This document shows positions 1 to 7,320 of a stretch of 30,084 nt of DNA, piece by piece (position 1 is the stretch's first letter; each line of letters opens with the position of its first letter). The notes under the pieces were generated by a model, which worked only from the letters and a program-made list of their open reading frames with translations, searched no databases and had not been told where the DNA came from. Both the position numbers and the translations under genes were made by a program. This stretch comes from Pseudomonadota bacterium (lineage in GTDB: Bacteria > Pseudomonadota > Alphaproteobacteria > Sphingomonadales > Sphingomonadaceae), in the NCBI GenBank assembly GCA_023418595.1, contig JAEZZI010000004.1, positions 1-30,084 of the forward strand, given 5' to 3'.

Positions 1-1
1 G

Positions 2-127
2 ATCGCTGTATTGCTGCTCGGACAGCGTGCGTGGTCGTGGCGCTCCCGTGACGTACCTGTCCCATACGGCTTCCTTCCATTCCAACGAAAGGATCGCACC
101 ATCAAACCGTGGGATCAAACACCTAGC
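2..127. repeat. Left arm of a perfect 126-bp terminal inverted repeat
   Basis: These 126 bases are the exact reverse complement of 29959-30084. The match stops at position 128, where the left copy has C and the right copy would need G. The repeat encodes part of the first target-recognition domain of the HsdS protein at the right end of the window. It sits flush with the right edge and one base inside the left edge. That placement, and a length next to the common assembly k-mer of 127, suggest a contig-end overlap. A real inverted repeat is also possible. Confidence 0.97.
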
Positions 128-373
128 CAGGCCGATGTCTATCAGATGATGTCATACGGCCATCTTTACCGGTGTGATCGTCTGCTTCTCCTATACCCTC
201 ATCATGTCGCTGTAGGCCGCGATGAGGGAGTTCAGGAAAGTTACAGCGTGGCACAGAGCGTCCGGCGTCTCGGGTTCGCTACGCTCAATGTCGCAGTCGA
301 CGGGCATGTTCGGGAGCGGTTGCGTGCGATAACACAGGCGTTCGGCGACGAAATGCCGGCGATCACGAAGTGA
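2..373 (+). pseudogene. HsdS fragment fused in frame to an McrC-like C-terminus
   Basis: The frame is open from the window edge. The first 42 codons are the HsdS segment shared with the right end. From codon 128-130 onward it changes to about 80 residues resembling the C-terminus of McrC, the partner and nuclease subunit of McrBC modification-dependent restriction. The visible McrC features are SQADVYQMMSYG, then a hydrophobic strand ending in LLYPHH, then a tail ending at the TGA at 371-373. The switch falls exactly between two codons. The upstream McrC part, including the catalytic core, and any mcrB are absent here. Either the assembly joined two loci or a recombination created a chimera. 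The McrC tail is a good family match; the fusion itself should not be trusted as a functional gene. Confidence 0.6.
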
Positions 374-381
374 TCGCCGGC
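355..381. terminator. Perfect 12-bp hairpin at the end of the McrC tail
   Basis: GCCGGCGATCAC, a GAA loop and the exact reverse complement form a 27-base hairpin that overlaps the McrC stop codon. It lies between this plus-strand gene and the convergent kfrA-like gene, so a bidirectional terminator is the natural reading. There is no clear T-run on the plus side and only a short ATTT on the minus side, so intrinsic termination is not certain. Confidence 0.5.
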
Positions 382-406
382 AATGAAACTCGACGACCCG
401 CGAAAA

Positions 407-1159
407 TCAGGAGGTACTGCCTCCTTCCCCAGCATTATCGAGCGCACCACGCTTTTCGACGCTGAGGGTCGAAAGCAAGTCAACGCTCCCCTCGGCGACG
501 AGATCGGTCTGTGCAGTGCGAGTCGGCTGGGGCGACGCCATAACAGTGGCCTCTGGCAGCACTTGCTTTGCCGCGGTGCTCGCCACCGCCGTCGCGACCA
601 GTTCGGCCAACTTCTCGACAACTGCAGGATCGTTCAACGACGTGCCGGTGCTCTGGATTTCGAAGATCCGCTGCTCCAGCTTCTCGATCTTGCTCGCCTG
701 ATCCGTGTTAATCGACCGCGCTTCCATCAGCTTCTGCTCGAGATGATCGATCTGTCGGCTTGCCGCTTTCAGAGCTGCGTCGCGCTCGTCCACCATCGTC
801 AGCAGATCGTTTCGATCACCCCGCAGGCTATCATTGTCATCCTGCAGATCCCGCGTCCGAAAGCCGGCGACGTGTGTCGCCTCGGCCGAAATTTCGGTGC
901 CAACGGCGACCAGGACGGCTTCGAGCATCTCGCGATGCTTGTCCTGCACGACGAACGGCGGCAGGTGCGTTTGCACGCGTCGCCGATGCTTCCATTCGTC
1001 GAACAGGCGATAGAAGGTTGGGTTGGCCTTCTTTCGTCCCATACGCGTCGCGATCATGTTGGCGTTGACCTTCTTCAGGTTGCTGCCCTTCTCCAGCAGA
1101 ACTTCGTCTGCGGTTTTATCGAACTCTTCCTGTTCGACCCATTCGTCCTTTGTTGCCAT
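407..1159 (-). CDS. KfrA-like DNA-binding coiled-coil protein
   Basis: This is a 250-residue protein resembling KfrA, the plasmid-encoded transcriptional autoregulator. The N-terminal ~80 residues match the KfrA DNA-binding region (DEVLLEKGSNLKK, then NANMIATRMGRKKANPTFYR and a following W). Residues ~95-190 form a long heptad-rich coiled coil (DDNDSLRGDRNDLL, then DHLEQKLMEARS and KIEKLEQRIFEI). A low-complexity Ala/Thr/Ser tail follows. The start was placed at the ATG at 1157-1159 because GCGAGG lies about 6 bases upstream and the KfrA domain begins there; a longer reading frame upstream lacks this support. It is transcribed away from the helicase operon, with a 553-base divergent region between them. 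A role as local regulator of that operon is plausible but unproven. KfrA homologues are commonest on plasmids, which fits a mobile origin. Confidence 0.8.
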   Translation of the reverse strand: MATKDEWVEQEEFDKTADEVLLEKGSNLKKVNANMIATRMGRKKANPTFYRLFDEWKHRRRVQTHLPPFVVQDKHREMLEAVLVAVGTEISAEATHVAGFRTRDLQDDNDSLRGDRNDLLTMVDERDAALKAASRQIDHLEQKLMEARSINTDQASKIEKLEQRIFEIQSTGTSLNDPAVVEKLAELVATAVASTAAKQVLPEATVMASPQPTRTAQTDLVAEGSVDLLSTLSVEKRGALDNAGEGGSTS

Positions 1160-1305
1160 CGAAGCCTCGCTCGGCTCGCCCGCAGGTTCGCACCTTTCAC
1201 ATCTTCGCAGCCTTCTCAGGTTTCTCAGGCTGCGGCGTTCGCGCGGGCGCAATTGCTGTTCGCCGCGCCGGCTGGGCACGGCAGAGCTTGCGCTATCGAG
1301 GGATG

Positions 1306-1644
1306 CTACGGGGCCGCCCAGCGGGAAGGCGGCGCCACTAAGGCTAGTTCGAATGCGGAGGTTCCTTTATCGCGTCGACGAAAAAAGGCGGCACCCGGGC
1401 ACAACGCTCGCAAGAGTGCTGCGATAAACAACATCACGCTCGAGATGAGACGTCGAGCGGTGAGCGACCCGTGGCGCTTGTCGACGATGACGACGAGCGC
1501 ATCGCTGATCGCGCGCAAGACCTTGCCCAGCATGATCAGCAGGCCATTCGACAGCGCGCGCCGACCGTTCGCCGCAGTGGCGCTTAAGGTATTCGGGACA
1601 GGCAGGACACGCTCCATAACACCATTGTAGGACAAGGCAGCCAT
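1306..1644 (-). CDS. Possible small protein with a hydrophobic segment
   Basis: This is a 112-codon open frame inside the 1160-1712 gap, oriented like the kfrA-like gene. Near residues 65-80 a hydrophobic stretch (SSVMLFIAALLRAL) could be a membrane segment, with basic residues on either side. No ribosome binding site is obvious at the ATG at 1644; an internal ATG (MERVLPVP) is an alternative start. I do not recognise a family. The frame could equally be chance in GC-rich DNA. Apart from it, I see no gene in 1160-1712, which probably holds the divergent promoters. Confidence 0.25.
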   Translation of the reverse strand: MAALSYNGVMERVLPVPNTLSATAANGRRALSNGLLIMLGKVLRAISDALVVIVDKRHGSLTARRLISSVMLFIAALLRALCPGAAFFRRRDKGTSAFELALVAPPSRWAAP

Positions 1645-1712
1645 CGTGGCGAGGTGAAACAGGAATTCGGTGCCGCTCTGGAAGCAGTTCTCGTTGAGAT
1701 TGCAGGCATTCT

Positions 1713-4580
1713 ATGGTCAGTTTGGAGTCAGAGGGGAAGCATTTGGCCACGTATCTTCCGGTCCAGGGACACTATCACGCGCACCGGCTTACCATCGCCG
1801 GCAATGGCGAAGATGCCTTTACGCAGTCGCTCACATCGGCGCGGGTCGAGATGAACCCGCATCAAGTCGATGCGGCGCTATTCGCGCTTAAGTCGCCGTT
1901 CGCCAAGGGCGTGCTGCTGGCCGACGAGGTCGGGCTCGGCAAGACGATCGAAGCGGGGCTCGTGATGTCGCAGCGCTGGGCCGAGCGGCGGCGGCGCGTA
2001 TTGCTCGTTGTCCCTGCGTCGCTGCGCAAGCAATGGCAGCAGGAGCTGTTCGAGAAGTTCTCGATTCGCGCAGTGATCCTCGATGCCAAGACCTATGGCG
2101 ACCAGCGGCGCTCGGGCACCGCGCGGCCGTTCGAGGCCAAGGACGCCGTTGTCATCGTCAGCTACGAGTTCGCCGCCCGCAAGGCGGACGACGTCCGCGC
2201 CGTCGCCTGGGACCTGGTCGTATTCGACGAAGCCCACCGGCTTCGCAACGTCCACAAGAAGGGCGCGAAGCGGGCCAAGGTGCTGAAGGAGGCGGTCGAC
2301 GGTCGCTTCAAGATCTTGCTGACCGCGACGCCGCTGCAGAACTCGCTGACGGAGCTTTACGGCATCGTGTCGATGATCGACGAGATGCACTTCGGCGGCG
2401 AGAACGCCTTCAAAGCGCAGTACATGGGCGCCAACGCCACGCCCGCGTCGCAGGAAATCCTGCGCGAGCGGTTGAAAACCATATGCCACCGCACGCTGCG
2501 TCGCCAGGTGCAGGAGGCGGGGCACATCAACTTCCGCCAACGCCACGCCGTCACCTTCCAGTTCGAACCCCATGACGTAGAAACGGACCTGTACGAGCAG
2601 CTATCCGCATACCTGCAGGATCCGGACACCATCGCCTATGGCAGCCGCACCAATGCACTGGTGATCCTGCAGGCCCGTAAGAGCCTGGGCTCGTCGACTG
2701 CCGCCGTCGCCGGCTATCTAGACACGCTGCTCGAACGGCTGCGGCGCAAGGAGCGCGCCTCGGCCGAGATGACCGACGACTTCGAGGACAGCTTCGAGGA
2801 GGAAAAGGAGTCGCTGGATGACGAGGACGGCGAAACCGAGGAGCCGATCGATCCGGTCAAGCTCGCCGCCGAGATCGCCCACGTCGAGGCGATGCGCGAT
2901 ATCGCGCGCGGCATCGGCGTCAACGGCAAGGGCGAGAAACTGATCGCCAACCTTCCCGCCGTATTGGACGAGATCGAGGCAAAGGGTGGACAGCGCAAGG
3001 CGGTGATCTTCACCGAATCGGTGCGAACCCAGCACTACATCAACCAGTTGCTCGCCGAGAACGGCTATGCCGGCCGAATGGTGTTGATGAACGGGTCGAA
3101 CAACGACCCTGAAAGTCGTGCCATCTATGAAGCATGGAAGGCGAAGCACGCCGGCACCGACCGCATATCGGGGTCAAAGACCGCAGATATGAAGGCGGCC
3201 ATCGTCGAGGCGTTCCGGGGCGACGACAAGACCATTCTCATCGCCACGGAAAGCGGCGCCGAGGGCATCAACCTCCAATTCTGCTCGTTGCTGATCAACT
3301 ACGACCTGCCGTGGAACCCGCAGCGCGTCGAGCAGCGGATCGGTCGCTGCCATCGTTACGGTCAGCTGGTCGACGTCACCGTCGTCAACATGCTGAACCT
3401 CAAGAACCGCGCCGAGGCGCGCATTCACGAGCTTCTCGAACAGAAGCTGCACCTGTTCGAAGGCGTGTTCGGCGCGTCCGACGAAGTGCTCGGTATCCTG
3501 ACCGATGGCATCGATTTCGAGCGCGAGGTGCTACGGATCGTACAATCCTGTCGCAGCGCCGAAGAGGCCGACGCCGAGTTCGATATCCTGACCGCCCGCA
3601 TCCAGGACAGCATCGATGCCGATATGGAGGCTGCCCGCGCCAAGGTGCTGGAAAGCATGGACAGCGATGTCGTCGCCAAGCTGCATCGACGAGAGCAAGC
3701 GCTGGCCGAAATCCTGCCTGAGTTCCAGCAGCGCCTGCTGATGGTGGCGCAGGCCGAGCTGCCGGAAGCGCGCTTCCCCACGCCGGACGCGATCTGGTTC
3801 GATTACGACGGACAGCGTTGGACGACGCGCTGGCCGATGGCGGACGAGCAGGGCTGGCAGTTCTTCCGCGTCGGCGAGGCGTTGGGGCATGAGATCGTGG
3901 AGCGGGCAAAGGCTCGCGTCGAGGACGGCGTCGAGGCGGTGGTGTTCGATCCGGCGGCGTATCCCTATCCGGGTCAGCTGGGCGGCGTCGTCGATCTGGC
4001 CGGGCGGTCGGGCTGGCTGCGCGCGTTCAAGGCGGTCATGCCGGTGCCGGATGCCGAGCGCGAGGAGGTGCTGATCGTCGCCGAAACGGATCATGGTGAA
4101 GTGATCTCTGCGGGCGTCGCCGACAAAATGATGATGGCGCCTGCGCGAAGCCTGGGACCGGCCGACGTCGCTCCCCCTTCAGATAGGCTCGATGCTCTCC
4201 GCGAGGCCGAGTTCGTCGCCTTTTCCGAGCGTGTGACGACAGAGAATTATGCGTGGCTGCTTGAAAAGGAAGAGCAGCTTGGTCGCTATGCGCGAGACCG
4301 CGAGATCGAGATCGAGGCGCAGGTTGCCGCGCTCGATGCCGAGATCAAGGAACTGGAGCGGGCCAAGCGTGCGCCGGGCCTTGGCATGGAGGAGAAGCTC
4401 GCCCAGATGCGGGACATCCGCAAGAAAGAGACCGCACGCGACGACCTGAAGATGTCGCAGTTTGAGACCAAGCGGCAGGTCAACGCCGATATCAACCGCG
4501 CGCTCGACGAACTCGCGGCGATGCTCGACCAGACGCCGCGGATCGAGGAATTATTCACGTTGCGATGGACGGTAGTGTGA
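1713..4580 (+). CDS. SNF2-family helicase, first gene of the defence operon
   Basis: This is a 955-residue superfamily 2 ATPase of the SNF2/RapA type. Walker A is DEVGLGKT at residues 71-78, the DEAH box is at 172-175, and motif III is LLTATPLQN. The C-terminal helicase lobe contains ATESGAEGINLQF and NPQRVEQRIGRCHRYGQ. An acidic low-complexity insert (residues ~350-380) precedes the C-terminal lobe. A coiled coil (residues ~860-930) lies near the end. The ATG at 1713 has no good ribosome site. A TTG at 1743, seven bases after GAGGGG and just before ATYLPVQGHYHAH, may be the true start. The next gene begins 24 bases downstream. The architecture is comparable to DrmD, the SNF2 helicase of class 1 DISARM, but I see no drmA or drmB. 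Role by inference: DNA translocation or remodelling in anti-phage defence. Confidence 0.9.
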   Translation: MVSLESEGKHLATYLPVQGHYHAHRLTIAGNGEDAFTQSLTSARVEMNPHQVDAALFALKSPFAKGVLLADEVGLGKTIEAGLVMSQRWAERRRRVLLVVPASLRKQWQQELFEKFSIRAVILDAKTYGDQRRSGTARPFEAKDAVVIVSYEFAARKADDVRAVAWDLVVFDEAHRLRNVHKKGAKRAKVLKEAVDGRFKILLTATPLQNSLTELYGIVSMIDEMHFGGENAFKAQYMGANATPASQEILRERLKTICHRTLRRQVQEAGHINFRQRHAVTFQFEPHDVETDLYEQLSAYLQDPDTIAYGSRTNALVILQARKSLGSSTAAVAGYLDTLLERLRRKERASAEMTDDFEDSFEEEKESLDDEDGETEEPIDPVKLAAEIAHVEAMRDIARGIGVNGKGEKLIANLPAVLDEIEAKGGQRKAVIFTESVRTQHYINQLLAENGYAGRMVLMNGSNNDPESRAIYEAWKAKHAGTDRISGSKTADMKAAIVEAFRGDDKTILIATESGAEGINLQFCSLLINYDLPWNPQRVEQRIGRCHRYGQLVDVTVVNMLNLKNRAEARIHELLEQKLHLFEGVFGASDEVLGILTDGIDFEREVLRIVQSCRSAEEADAEFDILTARIQDSIDADMEAARAKVLESMDSDVVAKLHRREQALAEILPEFQQRLLMVAQAELPEARFPTPDAIWFDYDGQRWTTRWPMADEQGWQFFRVGEALGHEIVERAKARVEDGVEAVVFDPAAYPYPGQLGGVVDLAGRSGWLRAFKAVMPVPDAEREEVLIVAETDHGEVISAGVADKMMMAPARSLGPADVAPPSDRLDALREAEFVAFSERVTTENYAWLLEKEEQLGRYARDREIEIEAQVAALDAEIKELERAKRAPGLGMEEKLAQMRDIRKKETARDDLKMSQFETKRQVNADINRALDELAAMLDQTPRIEELFTLRWTVV

Positions 4581-4604
4581 GCGGCGCGGCCGAGGGGCAG
4601 AAAA

Positions 4605-5621
4605 ATGGCTACTGAAGGTGAATGGCTGCCGGGATACACGACAAACGGCGCGTCGGTGCGCAGCGTGTTTGCATCGCTAACTGACGAATTGGCAAAGGCG
4701 GGTAAATCACCCGGCACGATAACGTTGTGCTATTATGCTGCGAAAGTATCTGGATGGCGGAAGATCGCCCCCGCACTGAAGGCGTGGAAGGCCGTGGGTG
4801 GTCGAGTAATTCGAGCTTATATCGGCACTGATAGCGGCCTGACCGACCCAGCAGCACTTGATGAAATGGTGGATGCCGGGGTCGAGCTATTTCTGCTGGC
4901 CGACTATGTCGGTGTCTACCATCCTAAGGTGATTCACTGGGAAAATAAAGAAGGTCAACAGGCTTGGATCGGGAGTCATAATTTAAGCAGCGCTGGTCTC
5001 GAGGACAATATAGAGTTCGGGATTCGCGTTACCGGCGACGCTGTTCCGGTGTGGAGAGAATGGATCGCATTATTGAAGTCCGCTAGCATTCCGGGCACGA
5101 AGACTGAAATTGCCGCTTACCGAAAGGAGCGCGAAGCGTTCGCAAAGGCGCACAAATCCCCACCACGTTTTGTGTGGAGCAAGCGCAAGACACCGGCTGC
5201 TAAGACCAAGGGGAAGAAGCCTGCCGCTCTTGCCGCAATCGAAGCGGACCTGCTGGTAATGGAGCTGATGGAGCGGGAAACCGGCGCCGGTGGCAAGCAA
5301 ATCCAGCCACCAATTCCGTCTCTGCCGTTCTTCGGCCCATTAGGAAAGGGCGCGTCCAAAGTCATCTCAGCTCGTCTCCGAGGGGATCCGGAGTGGCATC
5401 GATTGACCTTGACCCGGATGGCTAACGCGACCGCGCGACTGCACATTGCCGAACTCGATTATGGCGATCGGCCAGGCTTCATCCTGTTCCGGCGCGAAGG
5501 CGCGGCTTATGTATACGAGATTGTGTCGGAAGCGTCGCAACCCGCGCGATATCAGCAGCTCGACGCGCTCCCTCTAGAACAGACCCGGGTCGGATCGCGC
5601 CGATGGGTGATCACGAAATGA
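4605..5621 (+). CDS. PLD-family nuclease-like protein
   Basis: This is a 338-residue protein with one phospholipase D-type catalytic half-site in its N-terminal 180 residues. The H-x-K pair is at H106 and K108 (YHPKVIHW) and the partner G-S-x-N is at G123-N126 (GSHNLSSAGLEDN). A single site implies that two subunits would form the active centre, as in bacterial Nuc-type nucleases. The C-terminal half has a basic Lys-rich linker (residues ~190-215) and no recognised domain. A GAGGGG site precedes the ATG. The gene is packed between the helicase (24 bases) and the methyltransferase (10 bases), so it is very probably co-transcribed. PLD proteins also occur in DISARM (DrmC) and other defence systems. 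Base composition is more AT-rich than in the flanking genes. Confidence 0.82.
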   Translation: MATEGEWLPGYTTNGASVRSVFASLTDELAKAGKSPGTITLCYYAAKVSGWRKIAPALKAWKAVGGRVIRAYIGTDSGLTDPAALDEMVDAGVELFLLADYVGVYHPKVIHWENKEGQQAWIGSHNLSSAGLEDNIEFGIRVTGDAVPVWREWIALLKSASIPGTKTEIAAYRKEREAFAKAHKSPPRFVWSKRKTPAAKTKGKKPAALAAIEADLLVMELMERETGAGGKQIQPPIPSLPFFGPLGKGASKVISARLRGDPEWHRLTLTRMANATARLHIAELDYGDRPGFILFRREGAAYVYEIVSEASQPARYQQLDALPLEQTRVGSRRWVITK

Positions 5622-5631
5622 AGGTAATCAG

Positions 5632-7320
5632 ATGAATAAGCGTCTCGGCCTGCAATGGCCCGATCGCGACGTGCGCCACAAAGTCGAGCCGCGCTTGCTC
5701 ATGCCAGCCGGCGACGGCGTTTATGGCGCGTCTGGCTCGGGTACGTCCGATAACATGCTGATCAAAGGCGACAATCTGTTGGCGCTCAAGGCGCTGGAAG
5801 CGACGCATGCAGGCATGGTGAAGTGCATCTACATTGATCCACCCTATAATACCGGCAGCGCCTTTACGCACTACGATGACGGCATGGCGCATTCGCTGTG
5901 GTTATCATTGATGCGCGATCGGTTGGAGATATTGCGCACGTTGTTGCGCAACGATGGGATCATTTTCGTGTCGATCGACGACGAGGAGCATGCTTATCTG
6001 AAAGTCTTGATGGACGAGATTTTTGGACGCCGAAATTTCTGCGGTAACATTATCTGGGAGAAGAAGAAGAAGCCGTCCTTTCTTGACCAGAACATGGGAT
6101 CGGTAACCGAGAATATACTGTGTTACTCGCCAGATCGATCATCTTCTCCAGCCTTCACCGGTGGTCTGACGACCGAAGGCAAAAAGTATCCTCTTAACAA
6201 TGCGGGTAATCCGGAAGCGATCCTTACCTTTCCCCCACGATCGGTGCAGTTCGGTATTGGGGATGGCACAGTGCCCGCGCAGGATATGTCAGGCGGCAAC
6301 ATAAAGACCGTTCTACTCGATGATCTTGTGATCGAGGGTGGAAGGAACGCGACGGTATTTCGGCTGCGTGGCGAATGGCGCTACTCGCAAAAGAAACTGA
6401 ACGAGATCGTCGCGGCGGGAGAGAATCTGATCATCAGCAAGGTCCCGTTTCGTCCTAATCACGTCAAAGCGGGCGGCGAGACTAAGAAGCTCAAGAATCT
6501 GCTGTCGCTGGCGCATTACGGACTTGGAACCTATGAGGACTCTAGTGCAGAATCGCGCGCCTTATTCGGTAGCGCCGCGTTCGACTACCCAAAGCCAGAA
6601 TCGCTCGTTAGCTTGCTGCTGGAGGCGGTGACGGCGCCGGGCGACCTCGTCCTGGATTCGTTCGCCGGCTCCGGCACCACCGGTGCAGTGGCACAGAAAA
6701 TGGGCCGTCGTTGGATCATGGTCGAGATCGGCGACCATGCCGACACCCACATAGTCCCGCGCCTGCTCAAGGTGATCAACGGCGAGGATCAGGGTGGTGT
6801 AACCAAGGCGGTTGGCTGGGAAGGCGGCGGCGGCTTCCGATACTACACGCTTGCGCCTTCGCTGCTCGAACGCGACGCCTATGACAACTGGGTGATCGCG
6901 CCGGAATATAACGGGCCGATGCTGGCGCAGGCAATGTGCAAGCATCTCGGGTTTACCTACGATCCCGCGCAGGATGGCGACGGCAACGAACGCGACGCCG
7001 AATGGTGGCGCCACGGTCGATCGAGCGAGCGCGACTTCCTCTACGTCACGACCCAGGCGCTGACCCAGGATGCACTGCGGCTGCTATCCGAAGAGGTCGG
7101 GCCGGAGCGCTCGCTCCTGATCTGCGCCCGCGCTTTCTCCGGGAACATCGACGCGTTCGAGAATCTGACGTGCCGCAAGATTCCGGCCAGCATCCTGAGC
7201 AAATGCGAATGGGGCCGCGACGATTACTCGCTGAACATTGCAGCGCTGCCGGAACGGGAAGCGGCTGACGACGCGCCGGACGCCGGACCGCTGTTCGCGG
7301 GAGAGCCGGCCAATGGCTGA
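5632..7320 (+). CDS. Type III-like DNA methyltransferase (Mod)
   Basis: This is a 562-residue site-specific DNA methyltransferase. The catalytic motif IV DPPYNT starts at D69 and comes before the AdoMet-binding motif I DSFAGSGTTG (F344). This is the beta-class order found in type III Mod proteins and related adenine or cytosine-N4 enzymes. The variable, AT-richer stretch at residues ~140-310 is the likely target-recognition region. It probably methylates host DNA for self-protection and partners the Res protein encoded next, whose start overlaps this gene by 8 bases. The C-terminal ~180 residues after motif I go beyond the catalytic core and may contact Res or the helicase. The modified base and target sequence cannot be read from the sequence. 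Confidence 0.9.
   Translation: MNKRLGLQWPDRDVRHKVEPRLLMPAGDGVYGASGSGTSDNMLIKGDNLLALKALEATHAGMVKCIYIDPPYNTGSAFTHYDDGMAHSLWLSLMRDRLEILRTLLRNDGIIFVSIDDEEHAYLKVLMDEIFGRRNFCGNIIWEKKKKPSFLDQNMGSVTENILCYSPDRSSSPAFTGGLTTEGKKYPLNNAGNPEAILTFPPRSVQFGIGDGTVPAQDMSGGNIKTVLLDDLVIEGGRNATVFRLRGEWRYSQKKLNEIVAAGENLIISKVPFRPNHVKAGGETKKLKNLLSLAHYGLGTYEDSSAESRALFGSAAFDYPKPESLVSLLLEAVTAPGDLVLDSFAGSGTTGAVAQKMGRRWIMVEIGDHADTHIVPRLLKVINGEDQGGVTKAVGWEGGGGFRYYTLAPSLLERDAYDNWVIAPEYNGPMLAQAMCKHLGFTYDPAQDGDGNERDAEWWRHGRSSERDFLYVTTQALTQDALRLLSEEVGPERSLLICARAFSGNIDAFENLTCRKIPASILSKCEWGRDDYSLNIAALPEREAADDAPDAGPLFAGEPANG

Noticed and set aside
383..1630. A 415-codon plus-strand frame across the kfrA-like gene
   Set aside because: It lies antisense to the KfrA-like protein, which has clear domain and coiled-coil signatures, and its own product resembles no protein family. 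It is a GC-rich shadow.
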